The notes: generated by a model from the letters alone, not told the origin. DNA of 14,066 nt from Eggerthella sp. CAG:368 (GCA_000434775.1 FR895464.1:27441-41506); one strand, 5' to 3'. Shown: positions 5,974-13,777, counted from the stretch's first letter. Made by a program: numbers and translations.

Positions 5974-7329
5974 ATGCTTTTATGCGCGCAGTACGTTGTG
6001 CCCGTTTCTTCGGATCCTATCGAAAAAGGCGCCGTCTTGGTCAAGGACGACAAAATCACCGATATCGGTTCAATGGAAATGATGAAGCTTCGTTATCCAG
6101 AAGAAGAAGTGCGCGATTTTGGCATGGCAGCAATTACTCCTGGCTTCATTGATTTGCGCGCTCATAGTGAAGATGCTGTTTTGCGTGGTTTAGTTCCTGA
6201 TCTTCCCTATGTTGCTTGGACAAAGAAGATTGACGAGCTTCGCTCTCAGCTTTCAGCTAAAGAGTGCTATGATTCCGCATTTCTTGGTGGCCTTGAATCA
6301 ATTTCTTCAGGCGTTACTACTATCTGTGACGTAACAACTACCGGTGCTTGTGTTTCCGCAGCGCAGAAGTTGGGTTTGCGTGGCGTATTTTTCCGCGAGG
6401 CAACGGCAATTGATAAGCGCCTTGTGGGTTATGCAATGAAAAAGGCCGATAATGACTTAGAGAAATGGTCGCAAGAAATTGATTCTGATCGCATCACGCT
6501 CGGTCTTGCTCCTGCTCCTGTGTTCAGTTGTCACCCTCTGATTTATAAAAACATTGCTGAATACGCAAATGAAAATGGTGATATTCCTATTGCGCTTCAT
6601 TTGGCGGGAAGCCGCGAAGAGTATCGCTTCGTTAAATATGGTGCTGCGGTTGGCAGCGATGAGCGTTTCGACCTTCACGGGTTTATGGAGATTCCACCTT
6701 GGTTGCCTACGGCGGTTACTCCTGTTAACTATGTTCTTAACTGGGGCGGATTCGATGCGAAGAATGTTATTGCAGTTCACTGCATTCACGTGAACGACGA
6801 GGATATTTCAAAACTCAAAGAAAACGACGTTGCAGTTGCTGTTTGTCCAAGCTTTTCCGCTCAGGTAGGCATGGGCGTTGCTCCTGTTGGTGAATTTTTG
6901 CGTGCAGGTTTACGTGTTGGTTTGGGTACCAATGCTCCCGGAGCGCTTGACTTTGTTGATTTGTTCACGGAGATGCGCGTTGAGCTGCTGTTGCAGCGTG
7001 CGGTTAACAAGGGCGATTTCATCACGTCTCAAACCTTAATGGAAATGGGAACGCTTCGTGCGGCTGAAGTATTGCGCTTAGAAGACAAGATTGGTTCGCT
7101 TGATGTTGGTAAACAGGCCGACATTATTGCAATCGACCTTTCAGGTTCACATCAAACTCCTACGAGTGACCCTGTATCGGCAATCTTGAGTTCTGCGGGC
7201 GATAGCGACGTAATGATGACTATGGTCAACGGCAATATTCTGTTTGAGCGTGGTCAGTGGCACGTGGTAGGAGAAGTAGCTAAAAACATTGCTCACGTCC
7301 TTGAAATTCGCGGAAAGCTTCGTTCGTAG
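5974..7329 (+). CDS. COG0402-type amidohydrolase with altered active-site residues
   Basis: The 451-residue protein matches the amidohydrolase superfamily branch that includes chlorohydrolases and nucleoside or SAH-type deaminases: an N-terminal beta region, TPGFIDLRAH (55-64), IALHLAGSREE (from 206), AVHCIHVNDEDI (from 267), GVAPVGEFLRAGLRVGLGTN (from about 300) and a C-terminal LDVGKQADIIAIDL strand region. By alignment from memory with the TM0936 deaminase layout, the expected HxH is R62-x-H64, the zinc His is H209, the catalytic Glu three residues later is G212, the next His is H269, and the late Asp is N320. Three of six key positions are therefore changed, so it may be a pseudoenzyme or use another chemistry. 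The SREEYRF...PVNYVL segment resembles amidohydrolases proposed as aminodeoxyfutalosine deaminases, and menG is its divergent neighbour, but this is only suggestive. AGGAGG lies 6 nt before the ATG. The frame is intact and full length, which argues against decay. Confidence 0.85.
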   Translation: MLLCAQYVVPVSSDPIEKGAVLVKDDKITDIGSMEMMKLRYPEEEVRDFGMAAITPGFIDLRAHSEDAVLRGLVPDLPYVAWTKKIDELRSQLSAKECYDSAFLGGLESISSGVTTICDVTTTGACVSAAQKLGLRGVFFREATAIDKRLVGYAMKKADNDLEKWSQEIDSDRITLGLAPAPVFSCHPLIYKNIAEYANENGDIPIALHLAGSREEYRFVKYGAAVGSDERFDLHGFMEIPPWLPTAVTPVNYVLNWGGFDAKNVIAVHCIHVNDEDISKLKENDVAVAVCPSFSAQVGMGVAPVGEFLRAGLRVGLGTNAPGALDFVDLFTEMRVELLLQRAVNKGDFITSQTLMEMGTLRAAEVLRLEDKIGSLDVGKQADIIAIDLSGSHQTPTSDPVSAILSSAGDSDVMMTMVNGNILFERGQWHVVGEVAKNIAHVLEIRGKLRS

Positions 7330-7433
7330 GCGTTTTCCGTTCCTCAAAGTAGCAAGGCATCTTATCGAAAAACCCGCTTTCATCTGTCGCGAGTGCGTTA
7401 AGGTTGTTTCACGATAATTGGAAAGTGTAAGTT

Positions 7434-7646
7434 ATGGCCAAGGTAAACAAAGGAAAGCAAAAAGTATCTGCAAAGCAGCGTCAGGCGCGTGAGCAGGCAC
7501 TTCTTGAAAAAAAGGCTCAGGCAGAAGCAAAGAAAGCTCGTCAAGATAAACTGAAGAGAGTTTTCATTGTTGTTGTTTGCGTTATTTTGGCTTTAGCGCT
7601 CACTCTTCCAACCATGGGATTATTAGTCCTTGGTGGAAACGCTTAA
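7434..7646 (+). CDS. Small basic single-pass membrane protein of unknown function
   Basis: This 70-residue protein has a Lys/Gln/Ala-rich, highly charged N-terminal half (about residues 1-42), probably helical and cytoplasmic, followed by one hydrophobic segment (about 43-67, VFIVVVCVILALALTLPTMGLLVL) and a three-residue tail. A weak GGAAAG lies about 8 nt before the ATG. I do not recognise a family. It precedes tatA by 107 bp on the same strand. The charged helix plus single membrane helix is loosely Tat- or Sec-accessory-like in shape, but no motif supports that. Confidence 0.65.
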   Translation: MAKVNKGKQKVSAKQRQAREQALLEKKAQAEAKKARQDKLKRVFIVVVCVILALALTLPTMGLLVLGGNA

Positions 7647-7753
7647 ATGTACGAAATGTGACGGGATTAGCTTCCAAGTCATAAGAAAATTCTTGCATGT
7701 AAGGTGCACGTTTAGCGCGGAGTCATGCAGGGTTAGAGATGTGAAGGTGTGCT

Positions 7754-8314
7754 TTGTTCGGAATTGGTGGATTTGAATTATTCATTATCCTCCTGTTTGG
7801 CTTTTTGATCTTCGGGCCCGACAAGTTACCAGAAATTGCAAAAACCGTTGGTACTGCTATATCGAAGTTCAAGAAAGCTCAGGATGAAATGAGCGCGGTC
7901 TTGAAATCGGAAGTTATGGAGGCCGGCGCTGAATCAGATAAGAAACCCAAATCAAAAACAAGCGGTAGTCCAGAAGACGATTCTGTGGTAGAAAGCTTTG
8001 CCGAGCGCAAGGCTCGTTATGACAAAGAGCGTGCAGAGCGCAGACGCAAGCAACAGCTTGAGGCAAACCGTGAGGCGATGCGTAAAAGCTCTACAGAGCA
8101 CGCACGCGAACTTGAGCAGCAGGCTGAAGCAGGGGAATCTTCCGTTGCTGGTAAAGATTCAGCAGCAGTAAAACCAGCTATTACGGCAGATCAGCTTTAT
8201 GGCAATGTTCCCATTAAGCCTGCGCCAAAGGCAAAGGCAAAACCTGCTGCGTCTGAGGGTGTAGGGGAGTCAGAGCAAACAGCTAAGATGCAACCCAAGG
8301 AAGAGGGGGAATAA
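7754..8314 (+). CDS. tatB: Sec-independent translocase TatA/TatB family protein, TTG start
   Basis: This is a Tat translocase component that exports folded, often cofactor-bearing proteins. The 186 residues begin MFGIGGFELFIILLFG, a short N-out membrane helix, then the FGPDKLPE hinge and an amphipathic helix (about 23-45). The tail is long and highly charged: a Lys/Arg/Glu coiled-coil-like part, then an Ala/Lys/Pro-rich end. Glu at position 8 and the long tail are TatB-like, while the amphipathic hinge suits either paralogue. Because no other TatA/B is in the window, it could serve both roles. The start must be the TTG at 7754: the family N-terminus begins there, GAAGG lies 7 nt upstream, and no in-frame ATG or GTG fits. 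tatC follows after 3 bp, so the two are coupled. Confidence 0.9.
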   Translation: MFGIGGFELFIILLFGFLIFGPDKLPEIAKTVGTAISKFKKAQDEMSAVLKSEVMEAGAESDKKPKSKTSGSPEDDSVVESFAERKARYDKERAERRRKQQLEANREAMRKSSTEHARELEQQAEAGESSVAGKDSAAVKPAITADQLYGNVPIKPAPKAKAKPAASEGVGESEQTAKMQPKEEGE

Positions 8315-8317
8315 GCT

Positions 8318-9181
8318 ATGCCTATCGGACCTGCGCGAATGTCCCTCATGGAGCATTTAGGCGAGCTGCGCATGCGCCTTGTTCGTGTTATTGTGTGTTT
8401 GATTGTTGCGATTATCGTTTTTTACTTGGCAACTCCTACGGTGGCAAACTTTTTGCTGCTTCCCGTCGCTGATTTTATGCCTAAGACAGAGGACGGCACG
8501 GTTGCCCTTAACGTTTTGGGCGCGTTTGATGCGTTTTCTGTTCGCATGACCATTGCGCTTTGGACATCTATTGTTGCATGTATGCCTGTAATTCTATGGC
8601 AAGTACTGGCGTTTTTCTTGCCGGCACTTAAGCCAAAGGAAAGAAAATGGTTTATTCCAACGTTTTGTGCGGCTGTCGCGCTCTTTTTGTTTGGTACGGT
8701 TTTTTGCTACTGCATCATCTTGAATCCTGCCTTTGAATGGCTCACAAGCCAAGCTTCGGGGTTTGCCGAGATACTGCCTGAAGCAAGCCGCTGGATAGAT
8801 ATCATCATCAAGTTTGAATTGGGATTTGGCTTTGCATTTGAACTTCCGCTGGTTGTGTTCTACCTAGTTATGTTCAATGTTATCCCGTACAAAAAGCTGC
8901 GCTCAAGCTGGCGTGTGGTTTACATCGTTTTGCTTACTTTTTCCGCCGTTGTTACCCCTGACGCTTCGCCTGTTACCATGGGTCTTATGTTTGCGGCAAT
9001 GGTGCTCTTGTATGAGCTTAGTTTGCTTGCCGCGCGTATTGGTTTGAAGAAGCGTATTAAGTCGCAGGCTGAAAAGGCAGCTCAGGAAGAAAAAGAGCGT
9101 CAAGAAGCAAAAGAAGAATTGCGCTCGCTTAAAAAATCTTTCGATAAACACCTTTGGGGTGACGAGGGTGGTGAGCGGTAA
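8318..9181 (+). CDS. tatC: Twin-arginine translocase subunit TatC
   Basis: TatC is the polytopic receptor that recognises twin-arginine signal peptides. The 287 residues carry the N-terminal signature MSLMEHLGELRMRLVR (from 8), six predicted membrane segments, LPALKPKERKWF with E108 at the position of the signal-peptide-contacting glutamate of E. coli TatC (E103), the GFGFAFELPLVVF segment, and VVTPDASPVTMGL near the last helices. The C-terminus is a long cytoplasmic charged tail (about 245-287). An AGGGGG-rich ribosome binding site inside the end of tatB precedes the ATG by a few bases. The stop codon TAA overlaps the hypA ATG by one base, suggesting coupled translation. Confidence 0.96.
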   Translation: MPIGPARMSLMEHLGELRMRLVRVIVCLIVAIIVFYLATPTVANFLLLPVADFMPKTEDGTVALNVLGAFDAFSVRMTIALWTSIVACMPVILWQVLAFFLPALKPKERKWFIPTFCAAVALFLFGTVFCYCIILNPAFEWLTSQASGFAEILPEASRWIDIIIKFELGFGFAFELPLVVFYLVMFNVIPYKKLRSSWRVVYIVLLTFSAVVTPDASPVTMGLMFAAMVLLYELSLLAARIGLKKRIKSQAEKAAQEEKERQEAKEELRSLKKSFDKHLWGDEGGER

Positions 9182-9573
9182 TGCATGAACTCGGAATTAT
9201 GACCGGTGTTTTGCAGGCTGTTGAAGAATCCGCAAAACAGGCAGGGTCTGAAAAGGTTCTCAAGATTAGTCTTTCCGTTGGTGTAATGACTGAGGCTATC
9301 GAGGATGCTTTGCGTTTTGCCTTCGAGGCGCTTTCGGAAGGAACTATGTGTGAAAGTGCTGAACTTGAAATAACGATGATTCCTCCCGTGAGCGTTTGTG
9401 CAGAATGTGGCAATGAATACGAGCACGATCGTTTTCACATGTTGTGTCCAGAATGCGGGAGTAGCTTTACGCAGCTCATTCAGGGAAAGGAACTTCAGAT
9501 TGACTCCATCGAGGTTGATCTTCCTGATGATGGGGAAGATGCCGAAGAGCCTAGCCAATTGTCTGAAGCCTAA
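9181..9573 (+). CDS. hypA: Hydrogenase nickel incorporation protein HypA
   Basis: HypA is a nickel metallochaperone that, with the GTPase HypB, delivers Ni to the [NiFe]-hydrogenase large subunit. The 130-residue protein starts with MHE, whose His2 is the nickel ligand, which fixes the start. It has a structural zinc site made of two CxxC motifs (C73/C76 and C89/C92) and the family core around RFAFEALSEGT..ESAELEI. A short acidic tail (about 112-130) follows. Its ATG shares a base with the tatC stop. hypB lies 49 bp downstream; other hyp genes (hypC-F) and the hydrogenase itself are outside this window. Confidence 0.95.
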   Translation: MHELGIMTGVLQAVEESAKQAGSEKVLKISLSVGVMTEAIEDALRFAFEALSEGTMCESAELEITMIPPVSVCAECGNEYEHDRFHMLCPECGSSFTQLIQGKELQIDSIEVDLPDDGEDAEEPSQLSEA

Positions 9574-9622
9574 AGAAGTAAAGGGATTAAAAAGCCAAGC
9601 CCTTTAGAGAAGCGAGGAAAAC

Positions 9623-10273
9623 ATGCAGATAGATATGAAACAGCCCATCTTAGACAAAAACGACCGTCTTGCAGCTGACAATCGAGCACTTTTTGCTGAG
9701 AAGAAAGTATTTGTTCTTGATTTGCTCGCCTCGCCTGGTTCAGGAAAAACCTCGACCATTTTGGCAACCATTGAAGCTTTGCGAGACACCTTCAATATCG
9801 CGGTTATTGAGGGCGATATCGCGTCTTCGGTTGATTCGGAAAAAATTAAGGCACAGGGCATTCCGGCTGTGCAGATTAATACGGGTGGCGCATGTCACCT
9901 TGAAAGCGACATGATTCGTCGTGCGGTTGATGTGCTCGATCTTGATTCTATCGATCTCATTATTGTTGAAAATGTGGGCAATCTGGTTTGTCCGACCGAT
10001 TTTGATTTGGGCGAAAACATGAAGGCCATGATTCTGAGCGTTCCTGAAGGAGATGATAAGCCTCTGAAGTACCCTGGCGTGTTCCAGGCTTCTTCGGCTA
10101 TTGTTCTCAATAAAATAGATACGCTTCCTGTGTTCAATTTTGACAAGGAATTGTTTGATGACCATATCAAAAACCTTAATCCTAATGCGCCCATTTTCCC
10201 TATTTCAGCAACTACTGGCGAGGGCGTTGATGAATGGGCTTCATGGCTTGCTGAAAAAATTCAGGCTCTTTAG
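9623..10273 (+). CDS. hypB: Hydrogenase/urease nickel incorporation GTPase HypB
   Basis: HypB is a SIMIBI-class GTPase that drives nickel transfer with HypA. The 216 residues contain the P-loop ASPGSGKTS (36-44), GDIASSVDSEKI, the G-domain metal site TGGACHLESDM (C91, H92), VENVGNLVCPTDFDLGE, the guanine-specificity motif NKID, and ISATTGEG. Neither the CxxCGC nickel motif nor a His-rich stretch is present at the N-terminus, so nickel storage by this protein is unlikely and nickel supply probably depends on HypA. GAGG (9613-9616) precedes the ATG. AAAGGG (9580-9585) and CCCTTT (9600-9605) could pair in the gap after hypA, but this is weak. Confidence 0.95.
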   Translation: MQIDMKQPILDKNDRLAADNRALFAEKKVFVLDLLASPGSGKTSTILATIEALRDTFNIAVIEGDIASSVDSEKIKAQGIPAVQINTGGACHLESDMIRRAVDVLDLDSIDLIIVENVGNLVCPTDFDLGENMKAMILSVPEGDDKPLKYPGVFQASSAIVLNKIDTLPVFNFDKELFDDHIKNLNPNAPIFPISATTGEGVDEWASWLAEKIQAL

Positions 10274-10368
10274 TGAAACCTTTGTTACTGCGAGTATTTC
10301 GCAACCATTTAGAAACATTTGCTAAAGATACTGAGTTCAGCGCCCGCTAAAAGATCATAGGAGGGGTT

Positions 10369-11187
10369 ATGGATCTCGAGCAAAAATACCAAACAGGCTT
10401 ACATGCCTTGAAAGAGTATGCTTCTGCAGCTGGTTTTACTGATGTAGTTATTGGACTTTCGGGCGGTATTGATTCTTCCCTTACGGCAGTTATGTGCGTT
10501 GAGGCATTTGGTGCTGACCATGTTCATGGCTTTATGCTTCCTGGTCCCTATTCAACCGACCACTCCTTGAAAGATGCTCGCGATCTGGCTGATAACCTAG
10601 GTATTGAAACGCAAGTCATTTCAATTCTTGAACCTTATGAGGGTTTTGAACGCGCTCTTCACAAGGTGATGGGTGGCGATCTTGAAGGCTTGGCGTGTGA
10701 GAATACTCAAGCTCGTTGCCGCATGGTATGTTTGATGGCGCTTTCAAACCGCTTTAATTGGATGCTCGTTAATACAGGCAACAAGAGCGAGGCCATGATG
10801 GGCTTCTCAACGCTGTATGGTGATACCGCTGGGGCATACGCTCCTTTGGGCGGGTTTTACAAGACGGATATTTTTGCGCTTTCTCGCTGGTGTAATGAGC
10901 GCGCCGAAGAACAGGGTGCAATTCCTCCTATTCCTCATCATGTTCTTATCAAGCCGCCGAGTGCAGAGCTTTCTCCTGGGGCTGAAGATGAGAAATCGCT
11001 AGGTGTAGACTACGCAACGCTCGATAAGATTCTTATTGCGCATTACGATCAGGGCAAAACCGCCGAAGAAGTTGCGGCACTAGGCTTTGATCTTGAGCAA
11101 GTTCAAAGCATTATTGTCCGTGCAGATTCGTATGCTTATAAGCGCGCTATGGAGCCACCATTTCCGCAAAACCCGTTCTATGTTTAA
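10369..11187 (+). CDS. nadE: NH3-dependent NAD synthetase
   Basis: NadE amidates deamido-NAD with ATP and ammonia, the last step of NAD synthesis. The 272-residue, single-domain form lacks the N-terminal glutaminase domain, so it uses free ammonia. Motifs are the PP-loop SGGIDSS (31-37), ENTQARCRM (from 111), NTGNKSEAMMGFSTLYGD, and KPPSAELSPGAEDE. AGGAGGGG lies directly before the ATG. It is 95 bp downstream of hypB on the same strand, so it may read through from the tat-hyp transcript; I see no clear terminator or promoter in that gap. The two inverted repeats that follow the gene could mark the end of this transcript. Confidence 0.95.
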   Translation: MDLEQKYQTGLHALKEYASAAGFTDVVIGLSGGIDSSLTAVMCVEAFGADHVHGFMLPGPYSTDHSLKDARDLADNLGIETQVISILEPYEGFERALHKVMGGDLEGLACENTQARCRMVCLMALSNRFNWMLVNTGNKSEAMMGFSTLYGDTAGAYAPLGGFYKTDIFALSRWCNERAEEQGAIPPIPHHVLIKPPSAELSPGAEDEKSLGVDYATLDKILIAHYDQGKTAEEVAALGFDLEQVQSIIVRADSYAYKRAMEPPFPQNPFYV

Positions 11188-11207
11188 TGGTTGATTTTAA
11201 TGCTTTG

Positions 11208-11250
11208 ATTAAGCTGTCTACGGAAATTGTTTTTTTGAAGACAGCTTAAT
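11208..11250. repeat. 12-bp perfect inverted repeat with T-rich loop after nadE
   Basis: ATTAAGCTGTCT (11208-11219) pairs exactly with AGACAGCTTAAT (11239-11250) across a 19-nt loop that itself holds a run of seven T. It begins 20 bp after the nadE stop. The T-run is inside the loop, not after the stem, so it is not a standard intrinsic terminator, though it may protect the 3' end of the transcript. Confidence 0.5.
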
Positions 11251-11274
11251 TTGAATTTGGCTTATTACGCGCAT

Positions 11275-11323
11275 GAAGACACAGAGAAATATCTTTAGTT
11301 TCAAGATATTTCTCTGTGTCTTC
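11275..11323 (+). terminator. Perfect 21-bp hairpin, probable 3' end of the tat-hyp-nadE transcript
   Basis: The arm at 11275-11295 (starting GAAGACACAG, ending ATATCTT) is exactly complementary to 11303-11323, with a 7-nt loop TAGTTTC. The downstream bases, TTTGTTAATT, are only moderately T-rich, so termination is plausible but not textbook. A perfect stem this long is uncommon in an otherwise ordinary gap and could also be the core of a small RNA or a leftover of a mobile repeat. Confidence 0.5.
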
Positions 11324-11554
11324 TTTGTTAATTAAGGCTTCAATTCGAACTTTTCCTCATAGGTTCAATTCTTTCTTCATCTGAAAAAGGCCCATTCCTG
11401 TCGCTAGAGGGCTTGTAAATTTCGCGAAGCAAAAGGAACTTGATTTGCCCTGCGTTGAGCCAAGTGTTGAGTGAAATATGGAAATGCAAAAACATGCGAA
11501 GTAACAACAAATCAACATCTAAGTGTCATAGACTCATATTTTCTGTTTCTTGGG
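11324..11554. other. Gene-free stretch upstream of the groESL promoter
   Basis: I see no open frame with a ribosome binding site, no tRNA-like fold and no strong repeat here. The longest start-to-stop runs are under 30 codons. It may hold upstream promoter elements for groESL. Confidence 0.5.
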
Positions 11555-11582
11555 TTGCTTTATGTATGAAAGTTGCTAAGAT
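11555..11582 (+). promoter_or_regulatory. Probable groESL promoter
   Basis: TTGCTT (11555-11560) and TAAGAT (11577-11582) are separated by 16 bp. The start would fall near 11590, placing the CIRCE element at the very 5' end of the transcript, as in many HrcA-controlled groESL operons. Confidence 0.55.
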
Positions 11583-11591
11583 GAACAACTG

Positions 11592-11618
11592 TTAGCACTC
11601 AAACAATGAGAGTGCTAA
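11592..11618. promoter_or_regulatory. CIRCE element, HrcA operator
   Basis: TTAGCACTC (11592-11600), 9 bp, then GAGTGCTAA (11610-11618): an exact match to the CIRCE consensus. It is the binding site of the heat-shock repressor HrcA, whose activity is tied to GroEL supply. It lies 77 bp before groES. No second copy is seen before groEL. Confidence 0.97.
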
Positions 11619-11694
11619 TCAGTTTGGTAACAAGCGCAATGCATGTTTATGCAAACGCGTATGACGTAAACAAACCTATGAAAGGAAGTACGTT

Positions 11695-11985
11695 ATGAAC
11701 CTTAAGCCACTCGGCGATCGCATTGTTGTTAAGCAGGATGAGGCTCAAGAAACCACTGCTGGCGGCTTGTATATTGCTGCTGAATCTAAGGAAAAGCCTC
11801 AGACTGGTGTTGTTCTTGCTGTTGGAGAAGGAAAAGTCAACAACGAAGGCAAGCATCTTCCTATGCCCGTAAAGGTTGGCGACCGTGTTCTCTACGGTAA
11901 ATACGGCGGAACTGAAGTTGATGTAGACGGCGAGAAAGTTCTTATTCTTCGCGCAGACGATATCTACGCTGCTTTTACTGAGTAA
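11695..11985 (+). CDS. groES: Co-chaperonin GroES
   Basis: The 96-residue protein is the heptameric lid of the chaperonin. It begins MNLKPLGDRIVV, has the mobile loop around ETTAGGLYIA (about 19-28) that contacts GroEL, then KPQTGVVLAVGEG, VKVGDRVLYGKYGG and a C-terminal ILRADDIYA. The length is normal. A GAAAGGAAG ribosome binding site precedes the ATG. The gene is led by the CIRCE element and followed after 110 bp by groEL, with no terminator seen between them. Confidence 0.97.
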   Translation: MNLKPLGDRIVVKQDEAQETTAGGLYIAAESKEKPQTGVVLAVGEGKVNNEGKHLPMPVKVGDRVLYGKYGGTEVDVDGEKVLILRADDIYAAFTE

Positions 11986-12000
11986 GTAATGCAAAAGGGC

Positions 12001-12018
12001 GCTTGCTTGGCTTGCTTG
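12001..12018 (+). repeat. Tandem 9-bp duplication in the groES-groEL gap
   Basis: GCTTGCTTG occurs twice in direct succession. It is short, probably replication slippage, with no evident function. The remaining part of the 110-bp gap holds only the GAAAGGA ribosome binding site of groEL. Confidence 0.5.
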
Positions 12019-12095
12019 CTAAGTACAGCGTACATGCAGCGCGCGCAGTTAAGGCGATTTTTCTTATAGAAATACTTTGATGAAAGGATATATTC

Positions 12096-13736
12096 ATGGC
12101 TAAAGAAATTCTTTTTGAGGCCGACGCACGCAGCGGTATGGCTGCAGGCGTAAAAAAACTTGCTGATGCAGTCAAGGTAACTCTTGGCCCTAAAGGTCGC
12201 TATGTTGCTCTTGAGCGTTCATATGGCGCTCCTCTGGTAACCAATGATGGCGTTACGGTTGCTCGTGAGATTGAACTCGAAAACCCTGTAGAGAACATGG
12301 GTGCTCAGCTCATTCGCGAAGCTGCTGTTAAGACCAACGACGTTGCTGGCGACGGCACTACTACTGCTACTTTGCTCGCAGACGTTATCGTAAGCGAAGG
12401 CATTCGCAACGTTACCGCTGGCGCAGATGCTTTGGGTATTCGTCGTGGTATCGAGAAGGCAACTGATGCTGTTGTCGAGGCAATCAAAAAAGATGCTAAA
12501 GAAATTACCACCAAAGAACAGATTGCTAACGTTGGTACCATTTCTGCAGGTGACGCCGTAATTGGTGAAAAAATTGCTGAAGCAATGGACGAAGTTGGTA
12601 AAGACGGCGCAATTTCTGTTGAGGAAAGCCAGACTTTCGGTATTGATATCGATGTTGTTCAGGGTATGCAGTATGATCGCGGCTACATTTCTCCTTACAT
12701 GGCAACTGATACCGAGCGCATGGAAGCAGTTTTGAACGATCCATACGTTTTGCTTACCGACCTTAAGGTTTCTTCAATTCAGGATTTGGTTCCTTTGTTG
12801 GAGCAAGTTATGAAATCTGGTCGCCCACTTTTGATCGTTGCAGAAGACGTTGAGGGTGAAGCTTTGGGCACCTTGCTTTTGAACAAGCTTCGCGGCACCT
12901 TGAACGTTGTTGCAATCAAGGCTCCTGGTTTTGGTGATCGTCGTGCTCGCATCTTGGAAGACATCGCTGTTGTAACTAACGGCAAGGTTGTTTCTAAAGA
13001 TTTCGGTATGACTTTGGCAGATGTTACCCTTGATGCTTTGGGAACCGCTAAGACCATTAAGGTTACTAAGGACGCTACCGTAATCATTGACGGTGCAGGC
13101 GACAAAGCTGCCGTTGATGCACGTATTGCACAGATGCGCGCTGAGCTTGAGCGCCTTGAGAGCGAATTTGATCGCGAGAAGCTTCAGGAACGCTTGGCTA
13201 AGCTTTCTGGTGGCGTAGCTGTTCTTAAGGTTGGAGCTGCAACTGAATCTGAGCTCAAAGAAAAGAAGAGCCGCATTGAAGATGCTTTGCAGGCAACCCG
13301 TGCTGCTGTTGAAGAAGGTATCGTAGCTGGTGGCGGTGTTGCTTTGATCAACGCAATTTCCTCACTCGATGATTTGGAAGTTGCTGACAAGGACGAGCAG
13401 GTTGGTGTTGATATTATCCGCAAGGCTCTCGAGGCTCCTATGCGTGCAATTGCAACCAACGCTGGTTATGAAGGCTCTGTTGTTGTTGAGAAGGCAAAGG
13501 CAATGCCTAAGGGTGAAGGTATTAACTTCGCTGATGGTTCTCAGGGCAACATGATTGCAATGGGCGTTAACGATCCTGTTAAGGTTACCCGTACCGCTCT
13601 TCAGTCTGCTGCTTCTGTTGCTGCTTTGATTCTTATCACTGAGGCAACAATCAATGAGATTCCTGCTGAAGGTCCAGACCTTTCTGCTCTCGCTGGCGCT
13701 GCTGGCGGCATGGGCGGCGGAATGGGAATGATGTAA
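12096..13736 (+). CDS. groEL: Chaperonin GroEL (Hsp60)
   Basis: The 546-residue GroEL forms the ATP-driven double ring that folds proteins together with GroES. The frame is full length: the N-terminal MAKEILFEADAR, KVTLGPKGRYVALERSYGAP, DGVTVAREIE (D51), the nucleotide site GDGTTTAT (from 85), the apical-domain region around GYISPYMATDTERMEA and GRPLLIVAEDVEGEAL, APGFGDRR, the equatorial VEEGIVAGGGVAL, and the flexible Gly/Met tail GGMGGGMGMM. The last is typical of GroEL1-type folding chaperonins rather than His-rich actinobacterial paralogues. AAAGGA lies upstream of the ATG. It is co-transcribed with groES under CIRCE/HrcA control and closed by a strong terminator 42 bp after the stop. Confidence 0.98.
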   Translation: MAKEILFEADARSGMAAGVKKLADAVKVTLGPKGRYVALERSYGAPLVTNDGVTVAREIELENPVENMGAQLIREAAVKTNDVAGDGTTTATLLADVIVSEGIRNVTAGADALGIRRGIEKATDAVVEAIKKDAKEITTKEQIANVGTISAGDAVIGEKIAEAMDEVGKDGAISVEESQTFGIDIDVVQGMQYDRGYISPYMATDTERMEAVLNDPYVLLTDLKVSSIQDLVPLLEQVMKSGRPLLIVAEDVEGEALGTLLLNKLRGTLNVVAIKAPGFGDRRARILEDIAVVTNGKVVSKDFGMTLADVTLDALGTAKTIKVTKDATVIIDGAGDKAAVDARIAQMRAELERLESEFDREKLQERLAKLSGGVAVLKVGAATESELKEKKSRIEDALQATRAAVEEGIVAGGGVALINAISSLDDLEVADKDEQVGVDIIRKALEAPMRAIATNAGYEGSVVVEKAKAMPKGEGINFADGSQGNMIAMGVNDPVKVTRTALQSAASVAALILITEATINEIPAEGPDLSALAGAAGGMGGGMGMM

Positions 13737-13777
13737 TCTCCGCTTCGCTTTTTCGCTTAGTTGCTAGATGCTTACAT

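Noticed and set aside
9580..9605. AAAGGG/CCCTTT hairpin between hypA and hypB as a terminator
   Set aside because: The stem is only 6 bp with a 14-nt loop and no T-run, and the genes are expected to be expressed together.
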